64,000 nucleotides of DNA from Holophagae bacterium (GTDB lineage: Bacteria > Acidobacteriota > Holophagae > Acanthopleuribacterales > Acanthopleuribacteraceae), in contig JAUIFE010000001.1 of NCBI GenBank assembly GCA_030429565.1, positions 1,302,001-1,366,000 of the forward strand, given 5' to 3'. A program made the translations under genes and the position numbers. Shown piece by piece: positions 36,229-44,629 of this stretch. How positions within the stretch are numbered: the first letter of the stretch is position 1; each line of letters begins with the position of its first letter. Below the pieces are notes generated by a model. It saw only the letters and a list, made by a program, of their open reading frames with translations, was not told the origin of the DNA and made no database searches.

Positions 36229-36681
36229 TTACCAAGACGGGCGTCCATAACGCAAACGCACTGACGCAGTACTGGTAGCCCCATGGAAATCCGTCACGGT
36301 GACTGTTGCATAGGAATCAGTCCCTTGACCAACCAGGAAGCGTGCTTGAGAGCCGGTGAGACCGGAATCGGGAAACACATAGGGGCCTGGCTGCCATTGG
36401 TAGGTGTAGGGCGCGCAACCGCCTTCCACCTGAACCGTGGCCAGGAAATAACCGATCAACCAAAAGCCACCGTCCCATTTAGCCGAGGTCTCCAACTGGA
36501 GCGGCGCAATGGATTGGCTGTTAAGGGTCCGGCCACCTTGGCCGGCGGCGCCAGAGGGTGCGTCCGCCGAGGTTGTGTAGGCGGCGATGTTGGTTACGAC
36601 AAAGGTTTGGCCAACGGTCCGACCAACCATCGGCTCGCTCGCTAGGGTTGTTAACAAAAGACAGAACAAGTAGGTCGTCAT
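36229..36681 (-). CDS. Exported PKD/Ig-like domain protein, 150 residues
   Basis: Starts with a short signal peptide (MTTYLFCLLLTTLASEP) after AAGGAG, so it is exported. The rest is beta-rich. GGCAPYTYQWQPGP followed by TDSYATVTVTDFHGATSTASV matches the strand pattern of PKD/SprB-type Ig-like repeats found in surface proteins. One such domain makes up most of the mature protein. It has no catalytic motif and may bind ligand or cover the surface; function unknown. It is transcribed alone, divergently from the aldo/keto reductase gene. Confidence 0.75.
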   Translation of the reverse strand: MTTYLFCLLLTTLASEPMVGRTVGQTFVVTNIAAYTTSADAPSGAAGQGGRTLNSQSIAPLQLETSAKWDGGFWLIGYFLATVQVEGGCAPYTYQWQPGPYVFPDSGLTGSQARFLVGQGTDSYATVTVTDFHGATSTASVRLRYGRPSW

Positions 36682-36993
36682 GGTTTACTCCTTATTTGAC
36701 GTTTTTTCTGAGCTTTTGGAAATTTCCATCGAGAAAACGCTTTCACAAGAACAAAGCAAGTTTTGATTGAGAATTGGATCCCGCTTTCGTGTGCCGGCCG
36801 ACGTACCGCCTCCGAAGCCGACCCTTTCGGAGGCGACCTGGTTAATGCCGTGACCGTGGGTCCCGCACAAGGGAAACATGGGGCCGACGGCCTGTTTGGG
36901 GGTAGGCATCACTGCATCGGGTCACGTAAAATGCTACGCTTTGTTTGCACCACCCGCTTATATCAATATCCCTGGTTCGAGGAGTTTTACCTT
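36682..36993. other. Divergent intergenic region, PKD protein / aldo-keto reductase
   Basis: 312 bases. An inverted pair CCGAAGC..CTTTCGG near 36810-36835 is imperfect. No clear promoter boxes. The reductase frame extends upstream here without a ribosome site. Confidence 0.4.
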
Positions 36994-37872
36994 ATGGACA
37001 AACGCAATCTCGGCAACACCGGCATCGAAGTCTCGGCCTTGGGTTTTGGCGCCGGCACCATCGGCGGCGACCACCAAAGTGAACTCGAAATAGAGAACCT
37101 GCTCAACAGCGTGCTTGATTTGGGCATCACCCTCATCGATACGTCTATCGGTTACGGTCGCTCGGAAGAGCGCATCGGGCGTTTTCTAAAACATCGGCGT
37201 CACGAGTACGTGCTGGCCACCAAGGTTGGCTACGGCATTGCCGATACCCGCGACTGGACCGCGCCCTGCATACAGGCCGGCATTGAGCGCGCCCTAACCA
37301 TTCTCCAAACCGATTACCTCGATATCGTCCACTTGCATACCTGCGACCTGAGAACGCTTGAACGCGGCAACGTGGTTGAAGCCCTGCAAGCGGCCAAAGA
37401 CGCCGGTAAAGTGCGCGCCATCGGGTACGCCGGCGATAATGAGCCGCTTCAGTACGCGATCGGTCTCGACGCCTTTGACTCGGTCATTGCGTCGGTGAAT
37501 CTGTGCGACCAACACTTCATTAATCACGGTCTGTGGGAAGCCAAAACACGCGGCGTCGGCGTCATTGCCAAACGGCCGGTCGCCAACGCCCCTTGGCGCT
37601 TCAGCGAGCACCCTGGCGACCATTATTGCGCGCCCTACTGGGAACGCCTGCAAACCATGAACCTCTCCCTTTCTCTGCCGCTGCAGGAGGTCGCCTTGCG
37701 CTTCGCCGCCTTTACCTACGGCGTCGACAGCATCATCGTCGGTAGCACCAATATCAGCCACATCCGCGAAAACCTCGGTGCGGTTGAGAAGGGCATCCTG
37801 CCCACCGAAATCGTCGAGCATTTGCGCCGTCGTTACCTCGAATGTGACCAGGGCTGGCGTGCCCAAATCTAA
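36994..37872 (+). CDS. Aldo/keto reductase family oxidoreductase
   Basis: A 292-residue (alpha/beta)8 barrel NADPH reductase. The catalytic tetrad can be read: Asp and Tyr in DTSIGYGRSEERIG, Lys in ATKVGYG, His in VHLHTCD. The C-terminal cofactor block is IIVGSTNISHIRENL. Substrates of this branch are varied aldehydes, sugars or quinones. ATG 36994 follows GAGGAG; the longer frame upstream covers an intergenic promoter region. It sits alone between divergent and unrelated genes. Confidence 0.93.
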   Translation: MDKRNLGNTGIEVSALGFGAGTIGGDHQSELEIENLLNSVLDLGITLIDTSIGYGRSEERIGRFLKHRRHEYVLATKVGYGIADTRDWTAPCIQAGIERALTILQTDYLDIVHLHTCDLRTLERGNVVEALQAAKDAGKVRAIGYAGDNEPLQYAIGLDAFDSVIASVNLCDQHFINHGLWEAKTRGVGVIAKRPVANAPWRFSEHPGDHYCAPYWERLQTMNLSLSLPLQEVALRFAAFTYGVDSIIVGSTNISHIRENLGAVEKGILPTEIVEHLRRRYLECDQGWRAQI

Positions 37873-38126
37873 AGCCGCTCACCCATAAAGCACCCGACCG
37901 GCACACAGGCCTGGATCGCAGCCACACGAGGGCAACGGCGCCTTTCGCGGTTGCGCCCGGCAAATTTGCGCTGACGCGTTTCAAGACAACCGCTTATGAT
38001 AGAGGCAACCACAAGACAAAGGCCTACCGGCAAAAGGCCTGCTCCCCTTCGCGGCGATTCTACGCCTGAACCACCGTGGACCCGCCACCAACCAACCCAA
38101 GCCCACACCCTTCACCAGGAGAACGC

Positions 38127-38975
38127 ATGAACGACTTGCCGACCCCATCCGAGAAGACTTTACCCGACAACAAAAGGGATCGCAGCTTCCTGTTGGGTCT
38201 GATCGGCTCACTGCTCTTTTTTTGGTTCATTCTCCCGCTCATTTACCCGCCGGCGGCACGCCCTATCTACCTGGCCTTTTACCCAATCTCCATCATTGGC
38301 ACCTTTGTTCACGAAATGGGCCACGGCTTATCGGCCATCTTCACCGGCGGCCACTTCTACTGGCTGCAAATTGAATTTTTCCGCGGCGGCGCGGCGATCA
38401 CGGCAGGCGGCAGCCAACTGCTGATTCTGCTAGGCGGCCTCTTGGGGCCGGCCGTCACCGGCGCCATGTTGCTGGCCGTTTCCACCCGGGTCAATCACCC
38501 AAAATGGATCATGGCCGTTTTGTGTCTCTACTTCTTGGTCGGCATGTTTTTTATGATCCGGCCAATCCTGCTCATTCTCACCGGGTTCTCCGACCCGCTT
38601 CTCGATCGCTGGAGCATGGTTTACCTCATCACCATTCTGGTGCCACTCGTCCTGCTGCTCACAACGCTTAAGTTCATGCAGTTCTCGGAACGAGCCCAAC
38701 GTTATTACCTACAGTTCCTGGGCGTGGTCAGTTGCTTGGCGGGCTTTAGCTCCAACAGCTACATCTTCATGTACGAACGCCTCGCCAATGGTGGTTACTC
38801 GGACGCGCGCATGGTCGCAGGCACTTTTTGGACCGGCCCCGAAACGGTTCCATTTGTTTGGTTTATGGTTTTCGCTTCGATCATCGCCGCCCTGAACATC
38901 GGCTTGGTTCTCTACGGGACCTGGCTCGCCCTGCGCCCCACCCGCCCGTCCAGTGAGGCGAAAACAGAGGTCTAG
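38127..38975 (+). CDS. M50B-type membrane zinc peptidase
   Basis: A 282-residue membrane protein with about six hydrophobic helices. The zinc motif HEMGH lies in FVHEMGHGLSAIFTGG, within or next to the second helix, as in M50B peptidases (S2P/SpoIVFB relatives). The distal ligand Asp of M50 (NxxPxxxxDG type) is not obvious, so activity is uncertain. Such proteins are often annotated M50 family and may cut regulators or simply act in the membrane. ATG 38127 follows CAGGAGAACGC. The upstream frame extension of 17 codons is Pro-rich and has no site. A terminator follows at 39026. Confidence 0.8.
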   Translation: MNDLPTPSEKTLPDNKRDRSFLLGLIGSLLFFWFILPLIYPPAARPIYLAFYPISIIGTFVHEMGHGLSAIFTGGHFYWLQIEFFRGGAAITAGGSQLLILLGGLLGPAVTGAMLLAVSTRVNHPKWIMAVLCLYFLVGMFFMIRPILLILTGFSDPLLDRWSMVYLITILVPLVLLLTTLKFMQFSERAQRYYLQFLGVVSCLAGFSSNSYIFMYERLANGGYSDARMVAGTFWTGPETVPFVWFMVFASIIAALNIGLVLYGTWLALRPTRPSSEAKTEV

Positions 38976-39025
38976 CACGCGGCCACCCCGACAAACCCAA
39001 CCCTCCCACCGAAAACCCTCACCCC

Positions 39026-39062
39026 AAAAACCTCGCTAGGCCGCTGCTTACCGGGGTTTTTT
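39026..39062 (+). terminator. Candidate terminator after the M50 gene
   Basis: AAAAACCTCG pairs with CGGGGTTTTT (one wobble) around a 16-base loop, followed by T. It lies 50 bases past the stop. Confidence 0.6.
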
Positions 39063-39166
39063 GGTTTGGCCGCCGGTGCCGCTTCAGCCAATCCGCAAGA
39101 AGTCCAACGCGCGGCAAGCGGCTGTTGTTATGATGAACACCCACAAAGATCACGAGGTAAAGCCCC

Positions 39167-39862
39167 ATGAAAACGATTTGTATTACCGGTGCCAATCGCG
39201 GTATCGGCCTTGAATTTGTCAAACAATACCTGCGCGACGGTTTTCGCGTTTTAGCAACCTGCCGCAACCCAAACAAAGCGGCGGCATTGACGGCCCTCAA
39301 AAATGAAGGACCCCTGTCGATCGTAGCCATGGACGTGACCAAAGCCGATCAAGTCAACGCGGCGTCGGCCCAATGGCAGGACGAAAAAATCGATATTCTG
39401 ATCAATAACGCAGGCGTGTACGGGCCGCGCGGCGGCTTTGATCAAAACAAAGGCGAGGCGGCCTTCGAAGAATGGGAAGCGGTGTTGCGCACCAACACGC
39501 TGGCACCGATGCGCGTGGCCTGTGCATTCCAAAAACAGGTGGCGGCAAGCAACGGCGTCATGGCGTTCATCACGAGTAAAATGGGTTCAATCACGGACAA
39601 CACCAGCGGTGGCGCGGTGATTTACCGTACAAGCAAAGCAGCGCTCAACATGACGGTCAAATCACTGTCTTATGACTTGGCCCCGCAAGGCATCACCAGC
39701 GTGCTGTTTCACCCGGGCTGGGTTCTGACCGACATGGGTGGACCGAATGCGTTGATCGATGCGAAAACGTCGGTCAGCGGCATGCGCGCCACGCTCAGCA
39801 AGCTGGACAAAAGCGACGGCGGCAAATTTTTCAACTACGACGGCAGCGAAATCCCTTGGTGA
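39167..39862 (+). CDS. Short-chain dehydrogenase (C-factor/sniffer-type carbonyl reductase)
   Basis: A 231-residue classical SDR. TGANRGIGLEF (residues 7-17) is the NAD(P) motif, NNAGVYGP the structural motif and YRTSKAAL the catalytic Tyr-Lys pair. The length and LDIL-NNAG to HPGWVLTDMGG blocks match the CsgA/C-factor and sniffer carbonyl reductase group. The substrate is unknown. ATG 39167 follows AGGTAAAGCCCC. It converges with the small exported protein gene three bases downstream. Confidence 0.92.
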   Translation: MKTICITGANRGIGLEFVKQYLRDGFRVLATCRNPNKAAALTALKNEGPLSIVAMDVTKADQVNAASAQWQDEKIDILINNAGVYGPRGGFDQNKGEAAFEEWEAVLRTNTLAPMRVACAFQKQVAASNGVMAFITSKMGSITDNTSGGAVIYRTSKAALNMTVKSLSYDLAPQGITSVLFHPGWVLTDMGGPNALIDAKTSVSGMRATLSKLDKSDGGKFFNYDGSEIPW

Positions 39863-39865
39863 CCA

Positions 39866-40240
39866 CTACTGCAGTCGCTGCCACCAAAACGTTTGCCCTT
39901 TGCCGTCAACCACCTTTAGCTGGTTGAGGTTTTGTGGGACAAGAATGACGGTGGCGGCAATCGACTGGGCGCCGGGGAACCAGTAATCGAACTGGCGGCC
40001 CTGAGCGCCTTGTCGCCAACGGCCCAAGATGAGGTGTTTCTTTTGTTGGGGTGTGGTCAGCACGATATCGATTTGGTTGCGGTAAATCATCACGGAAAAG
40101 ACGTTGCCGCTGGTTGATTTCCAGACGCCGGTCATACTGGACCCGCCGACCTGACCGGCCCCACCCGGTGGGGTTGCCGCGTATTGGCCCATCAGACTGG
40201 GTAAAACGAGAAAACACACAAACGCCGTAAACGCCTTCAT
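39866..40240 (-). CDS. Small exported protein of unknown function (124 residues)
   Basis: An N-terminal signal peptide (MKAFTAFVCFLVLPSLMG) is followed by a Gly-rich linker (PPGGAGQVGGSS) and a beta-rich domain of about 85 residues with many Gln, Trp and Tyr (SVMIYRNQIDIVLTT; FDYWFPGAQSIAATVIL). It resembles small lipocalin-like or DUF-type envelope proteins, but I cannot name a family. The start is preceded by GAGGTGATCG. It sits between the SDR and fur genes; the fur gene upstream ends 92 bases before this start and may share a transcript. Confidence 0.75.
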   Translation of the reverse strand: MKAFTAFVCFLVLPSLMGQYAATPPGGAGQVGGSSMTGVWKSTSGNVFSVMIYRNQIDIVLTTPQQKKHLILGRWRQGAQGRQFDYWFPGAQSIAATVILVPQNLNQLKVVDGKGQTFWWQRLQ

Positions 40241-40331
40241 CGATCACCTCATGTTTGCTTGGATGATCTCAATGTAAGGCATCGGACCGCAAAACTCAAA
40301 TAATCGGCGAGGAAAGAAGCGAAAAGGCGGC

Positions 40332-40724
40332 TTAGGCCTCGGCGGGCGGTGCTTCGCAACAATCGGCACAACGGCCGAACAGCCAAATTTCGTGACGGTC
40401 GATTTCGCAACCCTCGAGGTTGCGCGACAAACGCTGCACATTGGCACAACCCGGCACATCGAGAATAATGCCACATTGGTCACATTGGAAATGATGGTGG
40501 TGTTCGTGTTCAGCCCGTTCGTAGAAAGTCGGCTGGCCGGGCAGCTCGACGGCCACCAAATAACCCTGCTCGCGCAGCATCTTGAGGGTGCGATAAACAG
40601 TGGCAATCCCCAGATTTTGTTCAGAATCGGCAACCGCGGCGATCACATCCTGTGGGCTAAGCGGTCGGTCGGCTTGCTCAAAAACCTCGCGAATGAGGGC
40701 GCGTTGCTTGGTACTGCGAATCAT
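40332..40724 (-). CDS. Fur family metal-dependent repressor
   Basis: A 130-residue winged-helix regulator. The HTH lies in SEQNLGIATVYRTLKMLREQG. The metal region has HEHHHHFQC and two zinc-holding CxxC pairs, CDQC and CADC, as in Fur, Zur and PerR. The two CxxC structural zinc sites are clear; the regulatory metal is not determinable. Short members of this group are often PerR or Zur. It acts in the cytoplasm, binding DNA as a dimer. The MMPL exporter lies upstream with a 118-base gap; there is no sequence evidence of a Fur box. Confidence 0.93.
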   Translation of the reverse strand: MIRSTKQRALIREVFEQADRPLSPQDVIAAVADSEQNLGIATVYRTLKMLREQGYLVAVELPGQPTFYERAEHEHHHHFQCDQCGIILDVPGCANVQRLSRNLEGCEIDRHEIWLFGRCADCCEAPPAEA

Positions 40725-40842
40725 GAAACCTATCCTTGAACATTTTCCCGGCGGTCACCGAAACGGGCCGTGGTGACGGAGGCCAGTTTAACAAGCGAGC
40801 GCGGTGCCGGCCACCGCGATCACACACTTAAGCGCGCAAGGG

Positions 40843-43467
40843 TTAACCAGCCACGCCGTCGCCGTCGGTGTGCCCAACCCCGTGACGCACAAAACGCACG
40901 TTAAAGACGGTCATCAACAACGGCAGCATAATTACCGAACCGAGCCAGCAAAAAAAGACACCGAGAATGGCGCACAACCCCAAACTGCGGAACCCGGAGT
41001 AATTGGCCAAAAACAAGGAACTAAAGCCAAAAATGGTGGTCAGCGAGGTCAGCGTCACAGCCTTGCCGCAGTCGGCGGTTAACTTCAGCAACTCCGCCAC
41101 ATCGTTGGATTTACGGTGCAAATACTTCTCGACAATGTGAACGCCGTCGTCAATGCCAATGCCGATAATAAGCGGCGTCGCCACGAAGTTCAACACGGTG
41201 ATGTCGATGCCGAGCAGGCGCATGGTCCCCAACATCCAAATAACCGCCAGTAACAGCGGCGTCAGCGTCAGAATCATAAGGCTCGGTTGACGGAAGTGGT
41301 ACCACATAATGGCAATCACCAAAAACGCGGACAGCAAGGTCGAGTATTGGAACGACTGCTTCACGAGGCGTTTCAACTCCTCGGAAATGGTTTGAATCCC
41401 AGTCACATGGATTTGGGTTTCGCCTTCGGTGCCAACGCGATCTAACAAATCTTGGGTCAGCGCGCGCGTCGCATTTTTGTCCCACAGGCCGTTGGAAGGA
41501 TAGACGTGAATCAACGCCTTAAATTTGCCGTCATAGCGACTCAAAAAGGGTCGAACAAAGGGACTTTGCGTGGCCAGAATGTCCTCGAGCGAGATGGCCG
41601 ACGGCGAATCCAAGCCTTGCGCCAAGTTCTCAATATAAAGCGAGCTGTCTTTGCTTTCGCGAAAGTTTTCCGCCTCGAAGGCCTCGTTAAACGCCTGGCG
41701 CACTTGGTCACCGGTCAAACCGTTGCGACGCAGTAAGGCGGTGTTGTGTTGCTGCGCGGCGGGACTTTGCAAAAAGGACAACAAACTGTCCCAACGCACC
41801 AACTTGCCTTCCTCTTTCAAGGCACGTAAGGCGGGCACCAAACGATCATGGGCCGCGTACAGTCCGGCTTCGGTAGGGGCTTCCAGCAAGAAGGTAAGCG
41901 AACGCAGGCTGCCACCCACTTTCTTGGTGATTTCACTTTGCAAATTAATGGCACTGTTGGATTTAGCGCGCACTGAGCGCAAATCGGTATTAAAGCGCAG
42001 TTGCACGGCCTGAACCAACAAGACCACGGTGACCAGGGTCAAAATGCCGAGCGTCACCCGGGGAAAACGCAACACCCCTTTGAGCAATACTTCGATGTGA
42101 AAGTCCCACTGCGCCTTGGGCTGAAACTGTTGATTGGAACGGCGATGCTCGCGAAAGAAAAGCATACAGGGCAGCAAAACGAACATCTGCAACAGGCAAA
42201 AGAGAATGCCGACCGCAGCGATAATGGCGAACTCGCGCAATCCGGAAAAGTCACTAAAACCCAGCGCCAAAAAGGCCAGTGCGGTGGTTAACCCGCCAAT
42301 GAAGGTGCCCAGACCGGTTTCGGCCAAGGATATTTGCATCGCCTCGCACACCTCAAAGCCACGGCCGCGTTCGTCCAGGTACCGCGAAAAAATGTGGATG
42401 GCGTAGTCGATGCCCAACCCGACAATAATGGCCGAGAAGGTGGCGGTCATGAGGTTGAGCCGGCCAAACAATAAAAAACCGGTGCCCAGCGTCCAAATCT
42501 GTGCCGCGAACAGCGGAATCCCAACGTAAAAAATGGCGAGCGGGCGGCGATAGGCCAAGGAAAACAACAACAGCACCATCGCGAAGGAACTGAGGAACAT
42601 GCTGGCCACATCACCTTTAATGATGCTGTTCTCAATGGCGGTAATCGGGTGCGGCCCGGTCATGCCGATGGAAAAAATGGTGTCGGCGTCCAGGCCTTCC
42701 TCTTCGGCAAAAGCCTGCTTGTTTTTTTCAATTTGGGCTTTGAGATAGTCGGTAAGCGCCACACTGAAATCAACGTTTTCGGGCGAGTCGGTCGGCTTGG
42801 CGAGAATGACGAGCATGCGGTCGTCGCGACTGACCAAGAAACCGTCGCTAAAACTAATTTGATAGTTGCCGGCGATCTCATGACGGTAGCCACCCGCGAA
42901 CTCCAGCAAATTGAGCGGATCCTTTTCAATCAGCGCCTTAACGGCGACGCCGGTTTCCAACTCGCGTCGGTTCTCGGCGATGCGGCCGCGAATGCCCTCG
43001 GGGCTAAGTCTTTCAGCGAGGGCGCTGATGTGTTCCTCGGGCATCAGGCGCGTCAGGTACTTCAAAAAGGCGTGCCAGTTGGTTCGTTGTCCGGCGGCCA
43101 ATAAGTTGGCGCGAATCCAATGGAAATAGGTTGCCGCGTCGGGGTCAGCCTCCACCTGCTCAACCAGCATTTCGGCAAAAACCTGCGCGCTTTCCAGGTG
43201 TTGGGGCTCGAATTGGACGGCCACGACGACACGGTCGATTAAGTCAAAGTGCTGAACGGTTTCCTCGAAACGCTGGACAACCTCGTTGTCCGAAGGGAGC
43301 AAATCCCGCACGGTCGTTTTTTGCTCGAGCTGTGCGGCAAAGCCGGCAAAAAACAGCGTGAGTACAAAAAACACCAAAAGAATGATGCCGTAGCGGCGAT
43401 AGAGAAAAGATGCCAAGCGTTTCAAAAAGGTTTGGCTGCGTTTGTGTTTTAACGTTTTAATCGACAA
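40843..43467 (-). CDS. MMPL/RND superfamily exporter (HpnN-like)
   Basis: An 874-residue RND protein of the MMPL type: two repeats, each of one N-terminal helix, a large periplasmic loop and a five-helix block. The first membrane block (about 290-420) includes the sterol-sensing-type motif GLGIDYAIH. The second has GIGIDDGVH with two Asp. These acidic residues sit in helix four of each half and are linked to proton coupling. Members move lipids such as hopanoids across the inner membrane; the substrate here is unknown. No membrane fusion or outer-membrane partner is adjacent. Confidence 0.9.
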   Translation of the reverse strand: MSIKTLKHKRSQTFLKRLASFLYRRYGIILLVFFVLTLFFAGFAAQLEQKTTVRDLLPSDNEVVQRFEETVQHFDLIDRVVVAVQFEPQHLESAQVFAEMLVEQVEADPDAATYFHWIRANLLAAGQRTNWHAFLKYLTRLMPEEHISALAERLSPEGIRGRIAENRRELETGVAVKALIEKDPLNLLEFAGGYRHEIAGNYQISFSDGFLVSRDDRMLVILAKPTDSPENVDFSVALTDYLKAQIEKNKQAFAEEEGLDADTIFSIGMTGPHPITAIENSIIKGDVASMFLSSFAMVLLLFSLAYRRPLAIFYVGIPLFAAQIWTLGTGFLLFGRLNLMTATFSAIIVGLGIDYAIHIFSRYLDERGRGFEVCEAMQISLAETGLGTFIGGLTTALAFLALGFSDFSGLREFAIIAAVGILFCLLQMFVLLPCMLFFREHRRSNQQFQPKAQWDFHIEVLLKGVLRFPRVTLGILTLVTVVLLVQAVQLRFNTDLRSVRAKSNSAINLQSEITKKVGGSLRSLTFLLEAPTEAGLYAAHDRLVPALRALKEEGKLVRWDSLLSFLQSPAAQQHNTALLRRNGLTGDQVRQAFNEAFEAENFRESKDSSLYIENLAQGLDSPSAISLEDILATQSPFVRPFLSRYDGKFKALIHVYPSNGLWDKNATRALTQDLLDRVGTEGETQIHVTGIQTISEELKRLVKQSFQYSTLLSAFLVIAIMWYHFRQPSLMILTLTPLLLAVIWMLGTMRLLGIDITVLNFVATPLIIGIGIDDGVHIVEKYLHRKSNDVAELLKLTADCGKAVTLTSLTTIFGFSSLFLANYSGFRSLGLCAILGVFFCWLGSVIMLPLLMTVFNVRFVRHGVGHTDGDGVAG

Positions 43468-43625
43468 TCATGGCTCCGCGTGGTGCTCCCGGCAGTTTTG
43501 AGCCGCCCCGACAACAATATCGTCCGCTCAAAAAAAGGCCTTGATCATAGCACAGTGGGCTACGCGACCCCAGTATAGAACGTGGGCTCCGCGAAAAGCG
43601 GTTATTTATTTTTAAGGCCCCCACC

Positions 43626-44573
43626 TCAACCGGCGACGACCCGCGTCCCCACGGTTTCGATAGGCTGGTGTAGCAGGGCCTCGGCGGTGGTGATCAACAC
43701 CTCGCGACCGCCGCCCTTAACAAACTTTATGGCGGCTTCAATTTTGGGACCCATGCTGCCTGGCGGAAATTGGCCGTCGGCAAGGTGTTGTTCGGCCTCG
43801 GCAACGGTCATGCGGTCCACCGCCCGCTGTTGCGGTTTGCCAAAATCCAGGTACACTTTTTCAACGCCGGTTAAAACAATCAGTGAGGCGACATCCAGTT
43901 GTTGCGCCAGCAAGGCCGACGTCAAGTCCTTGTCAATGACGGCTTCCACGCCGAGTAAAAAGCCATGCTGATCGCGGACGACGGGAATGCCGCCGCCGCC
44001 GCAGGCAATCACAATCACACCGGCCTCAACCAAACGGCGAATCACCGGGAGCTGCACGATTTCGACGGGTTTGGGCGAAGGCACCAAACGACGCCAACCT
44101 CGGCCGGCGTCTTCTTTCACCGACCAGCCCTTCTCGCGCTCCAACTGCTCGGCGCGAAAAGCTTCGTAATAGGGGCCGACCGGCTTGGAGGGAAAACGAA
44201 AACCGGGATCGCGGCCGTCAACCACCACTTCGGTCAGCACCGTGGCCACGGCGACGGCGCGCTGCTGCATGTGGAGTAAATTCTCAATCGAACGTTGCAA
44301 CATATACCCCATGCTACCTTGGGTTTGCGCGCCGCAAAAATCCATCGTGTAGGGCGGTACCCGGTTGCCGGCTTCTTCCTGTTGAATGAGCACATTGCCG
44401 ACTTGCGGGCCGTTGCCGTGCACCACAATCGGCTGAAAACCTTGCGCCAACAGACGGACGACCATCTCGGCAGCCTCTTTGGCATTTTCAATTTGTTGTT
44501 TTTGGTGACCGGCTTGACCGGATCGAATGAGCGCGTTCCCCCCGAAAGCCACTAAGGCTTTTTTATGCGTCAC
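43626..44573 (-). CDS. arcC: Carbamate kinase
   Basis: A 315-residue amino-acid-kinase family enzyme that makes ATP from carbamoyl phosphate and ADP (or the reverse). FGGNALIRSG at the N-terminus, VVHGNGPQVGN, MDFCGAQTQGSMGYM, CGGGGIPV and FPPGSMGPKIEAAI are the carbamate kinase blocks. The start is GTG at 44573, preceded by GGGAGGACTTT; a longer reading from 44657 would overlap the upstream kinase gene and has no site. The gene follows the hybrid kinase by 56 bases. No arginine deiminase or ornithine carbamoyltransferase genes are in the window, so the pathway is not shown. Confidence 0.93.
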   Translation of the reverse strand: MTHKKALVAFGGNALIRSGQAGHQKQQIENAKEAAEMVVRLLAQGFQPIVVHGNGPQVGNVLIQQEEAGNRVPPYTMDFCGAQTQGSMGYMLQRSIENLLHMQQRAVAVATVLTEVVVDGRDPGFRFPSKPVGPYYEAFRAEQLEREKGWSVKEDAGRGWRRLVPSPKPVEIVQLPVIRRLVEAGVIVIACGGGGIPVVRDQHGFLLGVEAVIDKDLTSALLAQQLDVASLIVLTGVEKVYLDFGKPQQRAVDRMTVAEAEQHLADGQFPPGSMGPKIEAAIKFVKGGGREVLITTAEALLHQPIETVGTRVVAG

Positions 44574-44629
44574 AAAGTCCTCCCATGCCCAACCCCCCGA
44601 GCAAGTCGTATCTTCACCAATGTCAATGG